Part shown: positions 16,542 through 25,210 of the stretch, piece after piece | Layout of the letters: each line of letters opens with the position of its first letter | Position numbering within the stretch: position 1 is the stretch's first letter | Assembly (NCBI GenBank): GCA_006226425.1 | Contig: SBGX01000036.1 | Coordinates: 1 to 64,000 of the forward strand | DNA: 64,000 nt | Source of the DNA: Bacteroidota bacterium | Lineage (GTDB): Bacteria > Bacteroidota > Bacteroidia > Flavobacteriales_D > Crocinitomicaceae | Reading direction: 5' to 3' | Notes under the pieces: generated by a model | The model's database searches: none | What the model saw: the letters and a program-made list of their open reading frames with translations, nothing else | What the model was told of the DNA's origin: nothing | Made by a program: the position numbers and the translations under genes

Positions 16542-19500
16542 TTATTCGGGTTTCGCCCCTCCTCCTCCGGGAAGTGGTGGAAGCTCTTTTCTCCGCTCAT
16601 TTTTCTTGATCGGATACTTCTTTTTTCCTTCTTTTCGGAAAAGATCCAGGAAGTATTGTACCATCTTGAAATCGTGCCAATTATTAAAGTCTTCCTGATA
16701 GCTCAAACCTGCTCCCTGCGTAAACGGACCAAGGTTCTTTTCCTGAATAACTGTATTGTCGTTCGACTCATTGAAAATACTCACCCGGAAAGTACCTTCT
16801 TCATTGATCAGGTATTCCAGGTTAACATCTCCGATAAAGGAACTATGATTGCTTGTTCCGTCCGACGTGTTCTCGACCCCTAAACTTCCCTTGATCACTA
16901 AGCGATCGTCCAGGATGCTTTTGGATAGCCCAACTTCTGCTGAGTTCTCTCCCGATTGTCGATCATTTTTCAATCCGACGTCAAACTTGACGTCTCCAGA
17001 CATCTTATTCAAGGCATCATTGATCTGACTGGAAACCAGGTCCAGCGCAGCCCCCGAACCAGCACTCAAATGCCCTTGAAGCGGTTGAAATTTCTTTACG
17101 AGAAGAAGTGAGAAGAACTGCTTGTTCAATTCATCTTTGTCTCCCCGGATTCGATTTAGTGCAGCCCGGTCATTTTCCGTGGCCTTCAGTACGTCGATAT
17201 CAAATGTGATCAGCGGTTCATCCAGCGTCTGGGTTAAATAGAGATAACAGCGAACTTCCTTGGTCAAATTCGACTTGGAATTTTCGATATTCGGCATGAT
17301 CTCCGTTAAGCTCGTTTGAACCGGCGTATACGTTTTTAAATCTAATTTCGCTACGTAGGGATCTCCGGTCCAACTGATGGTTCCTCCTTCCACAATGTAA
17401 AAAGGCTGTCTGACAGGCCCCATGGCAAAGTTATATACACTTCGATCCGAACTTGGGTTGGCAATTTGGAATACTCCATCCATTGTCACGTCTCCCAGAT
17501 TATCCACACCAATTGTAATGCTACTGTTTCCATAAGCCGTGATCACGTCCCCGGTCACCTCGTCAAAAATGACTCGAAGTTTTGCTTCCGGCGTTACCTT
17601 GAAATTCAGGTTCATATCCACTCCCGTCAAATCCACATTGGATTCTTCGGCCAATTTCACCGTATCCTCTTCAAAAATCAGGAATTTATCTTCCTCGATT
17701 TCCCCGGTACCATACATTGGGAAATTGACAACTGTCTCCCGTTTGGTTTCCAGGTCCACATCGATTCTCAGATTATCAGCGAATCCATAAATATCCGCAC
17801 GTCCGGTCGCATAAGCCTTTCCATAATATATATCCCCTTCTTTATACGACGTATTCATTACCAGGAAACGCTCCAAAGGTCGGCCAATGATTCCCGCTTT
17901 GAGCGCTGCAGCATCATCCTCCAGGTTAAATGCCAAATCAAAATTCCAGTTGGCAAAATTGTCATGGAATACCGTACCAACCATTGAGCCCATGTTTCCA
18001 TCCTCATCAGTGACCGGCATATTATCAATGTACATCCCGTACTGATCAAACTTGATCTCTCCGTTAAATCCAAAATTTACTCCAAACATTTCTACCTTGG
18101 CATTCCCTCCCAATAAGTTGATTTTCCCAACCAATTGTGGCAATTCCGGAGTTCCTGTAACTCTTAATTGTCCGTCAAGCAAGCCACGAATCCCACTAAC
18201 TACCTGCGGATCCATGAAGGCATTTGTGAACTGGATATCCGTGTAGTCGAAGTCCAAATTCAGATCCAGATTGTCTTTTTCTCTCTCAACGAAATACTTT
18301 CCTTTAAAATCGAAGGTCTTGTTCTTTTTGTAAAACAGTTCTCCTGCCAGGGCCACACTTTTCGTCTCATGGTTCCATCCTCCCGTCACGTTGATATCCC
18401 CCACTTCCTGTCCATCCACAAGCAGATCACGGATTTCAGCCCTGGAACTGAACAACATTCTATTAAAAGGGTCTGAAACACTCGCCTGACCATTCAATTT
18501 CCCTTCTACGGCAATTGGCAAGCCCATTAAGCCTGCAAAATCTTCCAATTCAAGATCATTGATATTCATCCGCAACACATCTTCAATGCGCTCTGAAATG
18601 GCACCATTCATCTCCAGGAATTGATGCTCCCGTTGCATTTTAAAATCCTTCACCTGAATACTATTCGGAGACCAGGTCACCTGTGAATTATTCAAAATAT
18701 CCCAATGGTGTTCTTTGATTGAGAAATAGGACGGATCCAAATCTATCTGAAAATGATCCAGTGCCAACACCTTCGTCTTCCAGGAAAAATAAGATTCATT
18801 CGGTGTATCTGGGTTCCACTTTAATTTGCTATCAATGTTTCCGGAGCTCCCTTCTGCCAAAAAGCTCAATTGACCAACGCTAAGGGAATCGTTCAGTTTC
18901 AGACGTCCAAACTTATAAGAAGCATTCAGGATGGAGTCATTGATCACTTGCTCTACCTGAATATCTTCCAGGGCAATTTCTTCGTAGGACATCCCAGGAG
19001 ATTGAATGAACATGGTAAATTTCTCCTGACTTCCAAGATATTCTCCCTTCAGTTCTGTATTCGGAGCAATAGCTAGTCCAGGAACAAAGATGCTCAACAA
19101 ATCATGAACCTGCTTCACTTTTACCAGATAGCTAAATCGACTCGGTTTCTTCAACTTCAATTCCTTTTTAGGAATCAATGCTGGAAAGATTTTATGGAAT
19201 TGATTCCCCAATTCCGAAGCGACCAAACCGAAATCAACCTTTCCTCTGATCTCTAAATCAGCTATTTCGCTGGCCACTTTTAAAACATCTTCTTTTCCAT
19301 TTCGATTCATTTGGATGGTCATCGAAGGAACCTCAAATTCCTTTTTCCCTTCCCCGTAGAGGAAGCCTTTGAGAACGATTTCACCCGAATAATTGTTTGG
19401 ATTAGTTCCCGAGATATCTACTTTGAACGAAGATCTTAAACGACTTGAATCAGCTGTTGTCAGGTTCAATTGATCCAACAAAGCCTTTCCAATATCTATC

Positions 19501-21110
19501 TGAAAAGAAAAACGCTGCTTACTATTGAAGTCCAGCATCCCATTATAGGCCAGATCAATATTATCGTCTTTTACATCCAGTTTCCCTAAGAAAACATTAT
19601 CTATCAACGAACCTTCCCTAATTCGAATATCGCGATAAGCATACCCCTGATAGTCGAATCGTTTCAAATCACCTTCAATGGAAGCAAAATCAACATCTCC
19701 GTTCTGGTGCAGTTCTCCCTTCAGGAAAAAGTCTCCACTCAGACTTCCCAAACTTGGATCATCCAAAAATTTCCCGAGCAAAAAGGAATCCACCGCCACA
19801 TCATATTTGCTGCTTGAGCTTGATGGATCAAACAAAAAACTATTCCGTTTTTTATTCTCTGTAAATAAGATTCCATTCTCTAAACTCACCGAGCCCAAAG
19901 CCGTTTTGATTCGATCTGACTTCAAAACAAACTGGGAATAAAATCCGTCCAAACGGAGGTCTTCCAACTGCACATATTTCAAGCGCCCCAGTTGTTCGCC
20001 CAAGTCCAGATGACGATTACTACTTGAGACAGGTAACAGAATTTGCTCCAGGTCCCGAACGTCAATGTAAGCATAACTCAAATTTTCATCAAAAAGAGCT
20101 TCTTCCAGTTTCCTGAAGTCAGGTAAATTAAAACTCCCTTGAAGCACCGTTTTCTCCCCTGTTTTGAGCAACAGATCACTGATCTTTAAATCCTTAATTC
20201 GCTTGCTCAACACCGCTTCCAATTCCAAATCCTGATCCATTCCCTCCATCACTGTGGCAAAGTATGAAACATCCCGAAGCGACACCTGACTCTTCGTCAA
20301 TTGAACATCAAACACTACCTTATCAACAAATTCTGAGAAGTCAGAAAGCTCCCTTGTCTTCAGACCAAGTTTTGGAAAATGAAGTGAAGAATTGGGTGTC
20401 CGAATATCCACATTGCTCATCGCAAGTCCTTTTTCTCCGAAACTGGATCGACCAGTCAACGAACGAAGTTCGAAACCCGATTTTTCCTTTAGAGCCAAAC
20501 GGTGGATATTTGTTTCAATGCTCCCATCTTTCAACATTTTAAAATCTGAATCAAGGTAGAGGTCTTTTACTGCCAAATGAGCGTAATCCATTCCAAATTC
20601 CAATGCTTCCTCCTGATAATCATCGTATTTAAAATCAACCCGCTCAACACTCAGTTTATTCAGTTTTACTAAATAAGGCTCAGATTTGGTCGTATCTCCC
20701 GAATCAAAGTAGTCGATCAGATACTGAAAATTAAACTCGCCAGTTTCTTTGGATCTATTCAGGCGAATTTTTCCGTCTCGGAGCACTGCACGATCCAAAT
20801 CAATCGTCTTTTTCTTATTGTCAAATTCATTCAAAACAACGAGTACTGATCCGATTCCTGCCAGCGTATCTTTTTGCTGATCCAAGACAATGACTCCGTC
20901 CAGAGCGAAACGATCAAAAAAGATCACCGAAACTCCTTCAACATGCACATAGGTCCCCAACTCTTTCGACAAATAATTCGTCGCCTTTTGTCCGAGATAA
21001 GTTTGTACCTGAGGGAGTCGGATGGCAAATACAAAGGCGATCAATAAAATAAGCGTCCACTCCAGGATTCCTCCCAGAAAACGAAGCGCTATTTTCACTA
21101 ATTTTGCCAT
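16542..21110 (-). CDS. tamB: TamB-like translocation and assembly module protein
   Basis: Giant 1522-aa envelope protein. An N-terminal signal anchor (LEWTLILLIAFVFAI, residues 16-30) is followed by an AsmA-like start (YLGQKATNYLSKELG, VEGVSVIFFDRFALDGV). Then come hundreds of residues of repeating beta strands. The C-terminal TamB/DUF490 domain includes FAMGPVRQPFYIVEGGTISW and TGDPYVAKLDLKTYTPV. It ends in a barrel-interacting region and a basic, Pro-rich tail. Such proteins form a hydrophobic groove from inner to outer membrane and take part in phospholipid transport or barrel assembly. It is divergent from tsaD, with the two -7 motifs crossing each other. Confidence 0.9.
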   Translation of the reverse strand: MAKLVKIALRFLGGILEWTLILLIAFVFAIRLPQVQTYLGQKATNYLSKELGTYVHVEGVSVIFFDRFALDGVIVLDQQKDTLAGIGSVLVVLNEFDNKKKTIDLDRAVLRDGKIRLNRSKETGEFNFQYLIDYFDSGDTTKSEPYLVKLNKLSVERVDFKYDDYQEEALEFGMDYAHLAVKDLYLDSDFKMLKDGSIETNIHRLALKEKSGFELRSLTGRSSFGEKGLAMSNVDIRTPNSSLHFPKLGLKTRELSDFSEFVDKVVFDVQLTKSQVSLRDVSYFATVMEGMDQDLELEAVLSKRIKDLKISDLLLKTGEKTVLQGSFNLPDFRKLEEALFDENLSYAYIDVRDLEQILLPVSSSNRHLDLGEQLGRLKYVQLEDLRLDGFYSQFVLKSDRIKTALGSVSLENGILFTENKKRNSFLFDPSSSSSKYDVAVDSFLLGKFLDDPSLGSLSGDFFLKGELHQNGDVDFASIEGDLKRFDYQGYAYRDIRIREGSLIDNVFLGKLDVKDDNIDLAYNGMLDFNSKQRFSFQIDIGKALLDQLNLTTADSSRLRSSFKVDISGTNPNNYSGEIVLKGFLYGEGKKEFEVPSMTIQMNRNGKEDVLKVASEIADLEIRGKVDFGLVASELGNQFHKIFPALIPKKELKLKKPSRFSYLVKVKQVHDLLSIFVPGLAIAPNTELKGEYLGSQEKFTMFIQSPGMSYEEIALEDIQVEQVINDSILNASYKFGRLKLNDSLSVGQLSFLAEGSSGNIDSKLKWNPDTPNESYFSWKTKVLALDHFQIDLDPSYFSIKEHHWDILNNSQVTWSPNSIQVKDFKMQREHQFLEMNGAISERIEDVLRMNINDLELEDFAGLMGLPIAVEGKLNGQASVSDPFNRMLFSSRAEIRDLLVDGQEVGDINVTGGWNHETKSVALAGELFYKKNKTFDFKGKYFVEREKDNLDLNLDFDYTDIQFTNAFMDPQVVSGIRGLLDGQLRVTGTPELPQLVGKINLLGGNAKVEMFGVNFGFNGEIKFDQYGMYIDNMPVTDEDGNMGSMVGTVFHDNFANWNFDLAFNLEDDAAALKAGIIGRPLERFLVMNTSYKEGDIYYGKAYATGRADIYGFADNLRIDVDLETKRETVVNFPMYGTGEIEEDKFLIFEEDTVKLAEESNVDLTGVDMNLNFKVTPEAKLRVIFDEVTGDVITAYGNSSITIGVDNLGDVTMDGVFQIANPSSDRSVYNFAMGPVRQPFYIVEGGTISWTGDPYVAKLDLKTYTPVQTSLTEIMPNIENSKSNLTKEVRCYLYLTQTLDEPLITFDIDVLKATENDRAALNRIRGDKDELNKQFFSLLLVKKFQPLQGHLSAGSGAALDLVSSQINDALNKMSGDVKFDVGLKNDRQSGENSAEVGLSKSILDDRLVIKGSLGVENTSDGTSNHSSFIGDVNLEYLINEEGTFRVSIFNESNDNTVIQEKNLGPFTQGAGLSYQEDFNNWHDFKMVQYFLDLFRKEGKKKYPIKKNERRKELPPLPGGGGAKPE
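21099..21106 (+). promoter_or_regulatory. -7 element (TAATTTTG) of tsaD, inside tamB codons
   Basis: Perfect plus-strand TAnnTTTG, placed within codons 2-4 of the divergent tamB gene. The TTG start of tsaD is at 21137, so the leader would be about 25 nt. Confidence 0.45.
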
Positions 21111-21118
21111 TCGGTAAA

Positions 21119-21126
21119 CAAAAGTA
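21119..21126 (-). promoter_or_regulatory. -7 element (TACTTTTG) of tamB
   Basis: Perfect minus-strand TAnnTTTG, ending 8 nt before the tamB ATG at 21110 and lying inside the presumed tsaD leader. Confidence 0.45.
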
Positions 21127-21136
21127 AGGAATAAAC

Positions 21137-22159
21137 TTGAGTCAGAAAGAACACCTCATTTTGGGCATTGAATCCTCATGCGATGATACCTCTGCTGCAA
21201 TCATCAAAAATTGCACCATACTTTCCAATGTGACCGCAAATCAGGAGGTCCACAAAAGTTATGGAGGGGTAGTCCCAGAACTTGCCTCACGCGCTCACCA
21301 ACAAAACATTGTTCCGGTGGTCGATCAGGCGATCCAAAAGGCAGGCGTTTCCATCGAAGATATTGATGCCGTAGCATTCACCGCCGGCCCTGGATTACTG
21401 GGTTCATTATTAGTCGGGACTTCCTTTGCTAAGTCTTTTGCTTTGGCTCGACAAATTCCGCTAATTGATGTCAATCACATGGTGGGACACGTACTTGCTC
21501 ATTTTATTGATGATCCTGAAAAAGAAAAACCGACTTTTCCCTTTATCTGTCTGACTGTTTCCGGGGGACATACACAACTCGTTCTTGTCCGGGATCACCT
21601 GGACATGGAAGTCATCGGAAGCACCATTGATGATGCGGCAGGAGAAGCATTTGACAAAAGTGCCAAACTGTTGGGACTCCCCTACCCAGGAGGTCCATTA
21701 GTTGATCGCTATGCCAGAGAGGGTGACCCGGAGAAATTCACTTTCGCCCACCCTAAAGTTCCCGGCTACGATTACAGTTTTAGTGGACTCAAAACTTCCA
21801 TTTTGTACTTCATTCAGAACCAACAGCAAAAAAATCCATCGTTCATTCAGGAGGAACTGCCACATCTTTGTGCTTCCATCCAGCAAGCTATTTTGGACAT
21901 CCTCTTCAAAAAACTAGTTCTCCTTTCAGAAGACCTAAAAATCCCCAGAATTGCTATCGCTGGTGGTGTTTCTGCCAATTCAGGACTTAGAAAACGACTG
22001 GAGGAAGAAGGGAAACAAAGGAACTGGAAAACCTATATTCCCAAATTTGAATACTGTACGGACAATGCTGCCATGATTGCCGTCACCGGATACTACATGT
22101 TCCAGAACAAACAATTCACAGACCAACGTGTCGTGGCACGTGCCAGAATGCCCATTTAA
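21137..22159 (+). CDS. tsaD: tRNA N6-adenosine threonylcarbamoyltransferase
   Basis: 340-aa ASKHA-fold enzyme that transfers threonylcarbamoyl to A37 of ANN-decoding tRNAs. Visible are LGIESSCDDTSAAII at the N-terminus, YGGVVPELASRAHQ, the metal-binding histidines in NHMVGHVLAHF, the phosphate loop TVSGGHTQLVLV, and GGVSANSGLRKRL near the C-terminus. No in-frame ATG exists upstream of this motif because a TAA lies 12 bp before, so translation must start at the TTG at 21137. The next gene begins 3 nt after the stop, so they form an operon. Confidence 0.95.
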   Translation: MSQKEHLILGIESSCDDTSAAIIKNCTILSNVTANQEVHKSYGGVVPELASRAHQQNIVPVVDQAIQKAGVSIEDIDAVAFTAGPGLLGSLLVGTSFAKSFALARQIPLIDVNHMVGHVLAHFIDDPEKEKPTFPFICLTVSGGHTQLVLVRDHLDMEVIGSTIDDAAGEAFDKSAKLLGLPYPGGPLVDRYAREGDPEKFTFAHPKVPGYDYSFSGLKTSILYFIQNQQQKNPSFIQEELPHLCASIQQAILDILFKKLVLLSEDLKIPRIAIAGGVSANSGLRKRLEEEGKQRNWKTYIPKFEYCTDNAAMIAVTGYYMFQNKQFTDQRVVARARMPI

Positions 22160-22162
22160 TCG

Positions 22163-23509
22163 ATGGAAAATAAACCTCCTTTTCCGGAAGACTTTGAAAA
22201 AAGAGTTAAGCAAGATGCTTTTCTTGGAACAGAGCTTTTAGAAGCCCTCCAGGGAAACAGTCCCACCAGCATTCGAGTCAATCCCTTTAAATCGTATCAA
22301 CAACAAACTGGACAAACCATTCCCTGGTGTCAGGAAGCATACTATTTGGATGAACGGCCACGCTATGTGGCTGATCCACACTTCCATGCAGGAGCCTACT
22401 ATCCGCAGGAAGCCGGGTCCATGATGCTTGACAAAGTACTTCGTCAACTGGAGCTTCCTGAAAATCCCTTGGTTCTGGACCTCTGTGCTGCACCGGGTGG
22501 AAAATCAACTCTAATTGCTTCTTTTCTCAAGGGCCAAGGCATCCTCGTATGCAATGAAATAATTAGTAGCAGAGCGCAAATTCTGAAAGAAAACATTAGC
22601 AAATGGGCTGCGGGAAATGTTGTTGTATGCAACAATGAACCCACGGATTTTCAAAAACTCCCAAACTACTTTGATCTGATCGCCATTGATGCCCCCTGCT
22701 CCGGAGAAGGAATGTTCCGCAAAGATCCGAACAGCAGAAAAGAATGGTCTGAAGCCAATGTTCTGCATTGTTCCAAAAGGCAACAAGACATCTTAAGCGA
22801 TTGTTGGAGTGCACTCAAAGAAGGAGGATATATCATCTATTCTACCTGCACCTTCAATGCTAACGAAAACGAGCAAAATGTCGAATGGATGCTTGCAAAC
22901 TTCGATGTCGAACTGATCACTTGCGACTTTAGTCCTTTTAAGGCCGGACGTTCAGGCATTGGGGCCTACTCATTGCCCTCCCTGGTTCAGGGAGAAGGCT
23001 TCTTTTTAGCAGTACTCCGAAAAAAGGGAGAACAGGTCCCAGGAAAACATCGCTCGTCCGGAAAAAATTGGGCAAGAGTCTCCACATCTGAAATAAGTCG
23101 GATGCTCCCGGAAATTCCATCTGATGGCTTTGATTTCTGGAAATGGAGAGATCGTTACTTCGCGATCCATGAAGGAAAAATGAGCGCGTTACTACCTATT
23201 CTGGAAGAAATGAGAATTGTTCATTGCGACACGGAAATCGGGGAGTTTATCCGAAATAAATTCATTCCAGAACAAACTCTGGCAATGAACCATCAGCTTT
23301 CCAAAAATTTTGATCGGATATCGCTGAATCATGAATCGGCACTTCGTTACTTAAAGGGCGAAACCTTTCCCCTACTTCAAAAGTCGGGGCTTTACATCGT
23401 CGAATATGAAGGCTCCCATCTCGGTTGGATCAAGCATCTCGGAAATCGTTTTAATAACCTTTATCCTAAAAAGTGGAGAATCCGAATTTCGCTGGACGCC
23501 ATTTCCTGA
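22163..23509 (+). CDS. rRNA cytosine-C5 methyltransferase, RsmF-type
   Basis: 448-aa NOL1/NOP2/Sun family enzyme that methylates cytosine C5 in rRNA using SAM. The SAM-binding motif is VLDLCAAPGGKST, motif IV with one catalytic Cys is IDAPCSGEGMFRKD, and motif VI with the nucleophilic Cys is YSTCTFNANENEQNV. The GMFRKD wording and the C-terminal PUA-like extension (LKGETFPLL, GLYIVEYEGSHLGWIKHLG) point to the RsmF/YebU branch rather than RsmB. It is co-transcribed with tsaD (3-nt gap), which fits a shared role in translation. The exact target base is not determined. Confidence 0.9.
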   Translation: MENKPPFPEDFEKRVKQDAFLGTELLEALQGNSPTSIRVNPFKSYQQQTGQTIPWCQEAYYLDERPRYVADPHFHAGAYYPQEAGSMMLDKVLRQLELPENPLVLDLCAAPGGKSTLIASFLKGQGILVCNEIISSRAQILKENISKWAAGNVVVCNNEPTDFQKLPNYFDLIAIDAPCSGEGMFRKDPNSRKEWSEANVLHCSKRQQDILSDCWSALKEGGYIIYSTCTFNANENEQNVEWMLANFDVELITCDFSPFKAGRSGIGAYSLPSLVQGEGFFLAVLRKKGEQVPGKHRSSGKNWARVSTSEISRMLPEIPSDGFDFWKWRDRYFAIHEGKMSALLPILEEMRIVHCDTEIGEFIRNKFIPEQTLAMNHQLSKNFDRISLNHESALRYLKGETFPLLQKSGLYIVEYEGSHLGWIKHLGNRFNNLYPKKWRIRISLDAIS

Positions 23510-23518
23510 TATTATCCG

Positions 23519-23526
23519 TAAATTTG
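23519..23526 (+). promoter_or_regulatory. -7 element (TAAATTTG) just before the exported protein gene
   Basis: Perfect TAnnTTTG with only 4 nt (caac) between its end and the ATG at 23531. Confidence 0.5.
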
Positions 23527-23530
23527 CAAC

Positions 23531-24226
23531 ATGATTCAAAGGCTTTGCCGTTTAGTCCCCGGACTATTTATTTTAGTTGCATTTCAAGCGCAATCGCAGG
23601 TAGAAGACACCTCTTTTATCATGCGAAAAAATGAGAGGGGAATTTACCACGCCATTTTCATTTTGAACAAGCCAGATACCACCATGCTCGGTCAATTGAC
23701 TGATTTCAGCATGAATAAGTATGATTTGCGCTGTTATCGAGAGGGAATCAAACAATTACAGGAAAACGAAGTATCCTTCCTCCCGATTGAAAAAATTCCA
23801 TTTGCTAAAGAATGGTGTCCCATTTACAAATACGATGAACGTTTCGTAGCCTATGCTCCAAGCGATTGGGGAAATCATGAAAAAATAGCCCTTACGGATT
23901 CCACGCTTGTTTTTAGTCGGATGGACTGTCTATATCCTTACGCCATTCAAAAAATAGAAACTGAAAGCCCGAAAAGGTATCGAATTGAATTGAAAGGCCC
24001 CTATTCGGGAGAACAGGTTCAGTGCTACATTCATGTTGTTGATCCGGCGCAGGAAATTATTGTATTTGAAACCAGGTACAGTGAGGAACAAAGTGACTTC
24101 AAGTTGATGGCTTCGGCAGCAAAACTGAAGCACTTTCCGATCCTTGTAAACTACTGTACCGAGCAAAAGCAGATGGAGGTACATTTCAATGAACCTGATT
24201 TCCGCGCACTGATTGGGGAAAAATAA
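23531..24226 (+). CDS. Exported protein of unknown function
   Basis: 231-aa protein with a signal peptide covering residues 1-22 (LFILVAFQAQSQ). The mature part is mixed alpha/beta with four Cys residues spread through it (LRCYREGIKQL, KEWCPIYKYDE, RMDCLYPYAI, VNYCTEQKQM) plus one in VQCYIHVVD, so disulfides are possible. I do not recognise the family. It sits alone between the tsaD operon and ndk, each with its own -7 motif. Confidence 0.7.
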   Translation: MIQRLCRLVPGLFILVAFQAQSQVEDTSFIMRKNERGIYHAIFILNKPDTTMLGQLTDFSMNKYDLRCYREGIKQLQENEVSFLPIEKIPFAKEWCPIYKYDERFVAYAPSDWGNHEKIALTDSTLVFSRMDCLYPYAIQKIETESPKRYRIELKGPYSGEQVQCYIHVVDPAQEIIVFETRYSEEQSDFKLMASAAKLKHFPILVNYCTEQKQMEVHFNEPDFRALIGEK

Positions 24227-24260
24227 TCTCCTATTTTATCTGATTTAGAGATTCTATTTA

Positions 24261-24268
24261 TAAATTTG
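24261..24268 (+). promoter_or_regulatory. -7 element (TAAATTTG) of ndk
   Basis: Perfect TAnnTTTG; the ATG is at 24290, leaving a leader of about 17 nt. Confidence 0.5.
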
Positions 24269-24289
24269 CGGCGAATTTAAACAAGAAAA

Positions 24290-24709
24290 ATGGCAACAAA
24301 CAGAACTTTTACAATGTTGAAGCCCGATGCAATTGAAAACGGGCACATGGGAAAAATCCTGGACATGATCATTCAGGCAGGCTTCCAAATTAAAGCAATG
24401 AAATACACTCGATTGACTGTTGATCAGGCAAAAAAATTCTATGAAGTTCATGCGGAGCGTCCATTTTATGGGGAGTTAGTTGAATATATGACTTCTGGAC
24501 CTATTGTCGCTGCCATTCTTGAAAAAGATAATGCCGTAGCTGATTTTCGTGCACTGATCGGTTCAACTGATCCAGCAGAAGCGGCGGAAGGAACTATTCG
24601 AAAAGCATTTGCGGAAAGTAAAGGAAGAAACGCTGTTCACGGATCCGATTCTGATGAGAACGCTGCCATTGAAGGAGAATTCCATTTCGGAGCAAACGAG
24701 ATTTTTTAA
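24290..24709 (+). CDS. ndk: Nucleoside-diphosphate kinase
   Basis: 139-aa cytoplasmic enzyme that equilibrates nucleoside di- and triphosphates through a phosphohistidine. The N-terminal [18 protein letters not shown], the loop EHAERPFY-like [19 protein letters not shown], the Arg of [11 protein letters not shown], and the active-site His in [14 protein letters not shown] are all present. The length is typical. A strong terminator follows at 24731. Confidence 0.97.
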   Translation: MATNRTFTMLKPDAIENGHMGKILDMIIQAGFQIKAMKYTRLTVDQAKKFYEVHAERPFYGELVEYMTSGPIVAAILEKDNAVADFRALIGSTDPAEAAEGTIRKAFAESKGRNAVHGSDSDENAAIEGEFHFGANEIF

Positions 24710-24730
24710 TCTGCGCTAAACATAATGTTG

Positions 24731-24762
24731 AAGGTCGTTCGTTTTCGAACGGCCTTTTTTTT
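24731..24762 (+). terminator. Rho-independent terminator of ndk
   Basis: An 11-bp stem, AAGGTCGTTCG (24731-24741) with CGAACGGCCTT (24746-24756) and one G-U pair, has a TTTT loop and a T run to 24762. The run touches the stop codon of the convergent membrane protein gene. Confidence 0.88.
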
Positions 24763-25105
24763 AGCTTCTTAGGGGAAGGTTATTAAAAACAATCAGTGCC
24801 AAAGCCAGACCAATGGCGGCAAGCGAAACGGTCAAATATCCCGGATCAATGTTCGTCCAACCGATCCAGTAAACACAAAAGCTCTGAAGGATAATCAATA
24901 AAAAAGCAGAGACATTCAGCACAACATTGACTCTTTTTGGCCTGGAGGTGAAGCGATAGACCGACGAAATCACCATCGCTATGAGAGCGATCACCGCTAC
25001 TAATTCGACTGGAAAAATTAGCAAAACCCCTAGATGCTCTATGCCGTCAGCCAAAACGGAAAAGGTGATCAACAAGAAAAATACGGTAAGGAGAAGATTT
25101 CGCAT
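24761..25105 (-). CDS. Small integral membrane protein, unknown
   Basis: 114-aa protein made almost entirely of four hydrophobic segments: an N-terminal signal-like helix (LLLTVFFLLITFSVLA), LLIFPVELVAVIALIAMVI, VVLNVSAFLLIILQSFCVYW and YLTVSLAAIGLALALIVF. A short basic loop (FTSRPKRVNV) lies between helices 2 and 3. No family is recognised. It is convergent with ndk and divergent from pepT. Confidence 0.65.
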   Translation of the reverse strand: MRNLLLTVFFLLITFSVLADGIEHLGVLLIFPVELVAVIALIAMVISSVYRFTSRPKRVNVVLNVSAFLLIILQSFCVYWIGWTNIDPGYLTVSLAAIGLALALIVFNNLPLRS

Positions 25106-25183
25106 TCGGCCATTTCTTTTCTCTAAAAATAGCCATTTCTAGATTTCAAGCACGAACATTCCGAAATGAGCCAAGAATCTTGC

Positions 25184-25191
25184 TAACTTTG
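25184..25191 (+). promoter_or_regulatory. -7 element (TAACTTTG) of pepT
   Basis: Perfect TAnnTTTG; the ATG is at 25211, a leader of about 15 nt. Confidence 0.45.
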
Positions 25192-25210
25192 AAAGCAAAC
25201 ACCGAAAATT

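Noticed and set aside
17466-17987. 173-codon plus-strand open frame inside tamB
   Set aside because: Antisense to the conserved TamB region; composition (His/Ile-rich) is that of a shadow frame.
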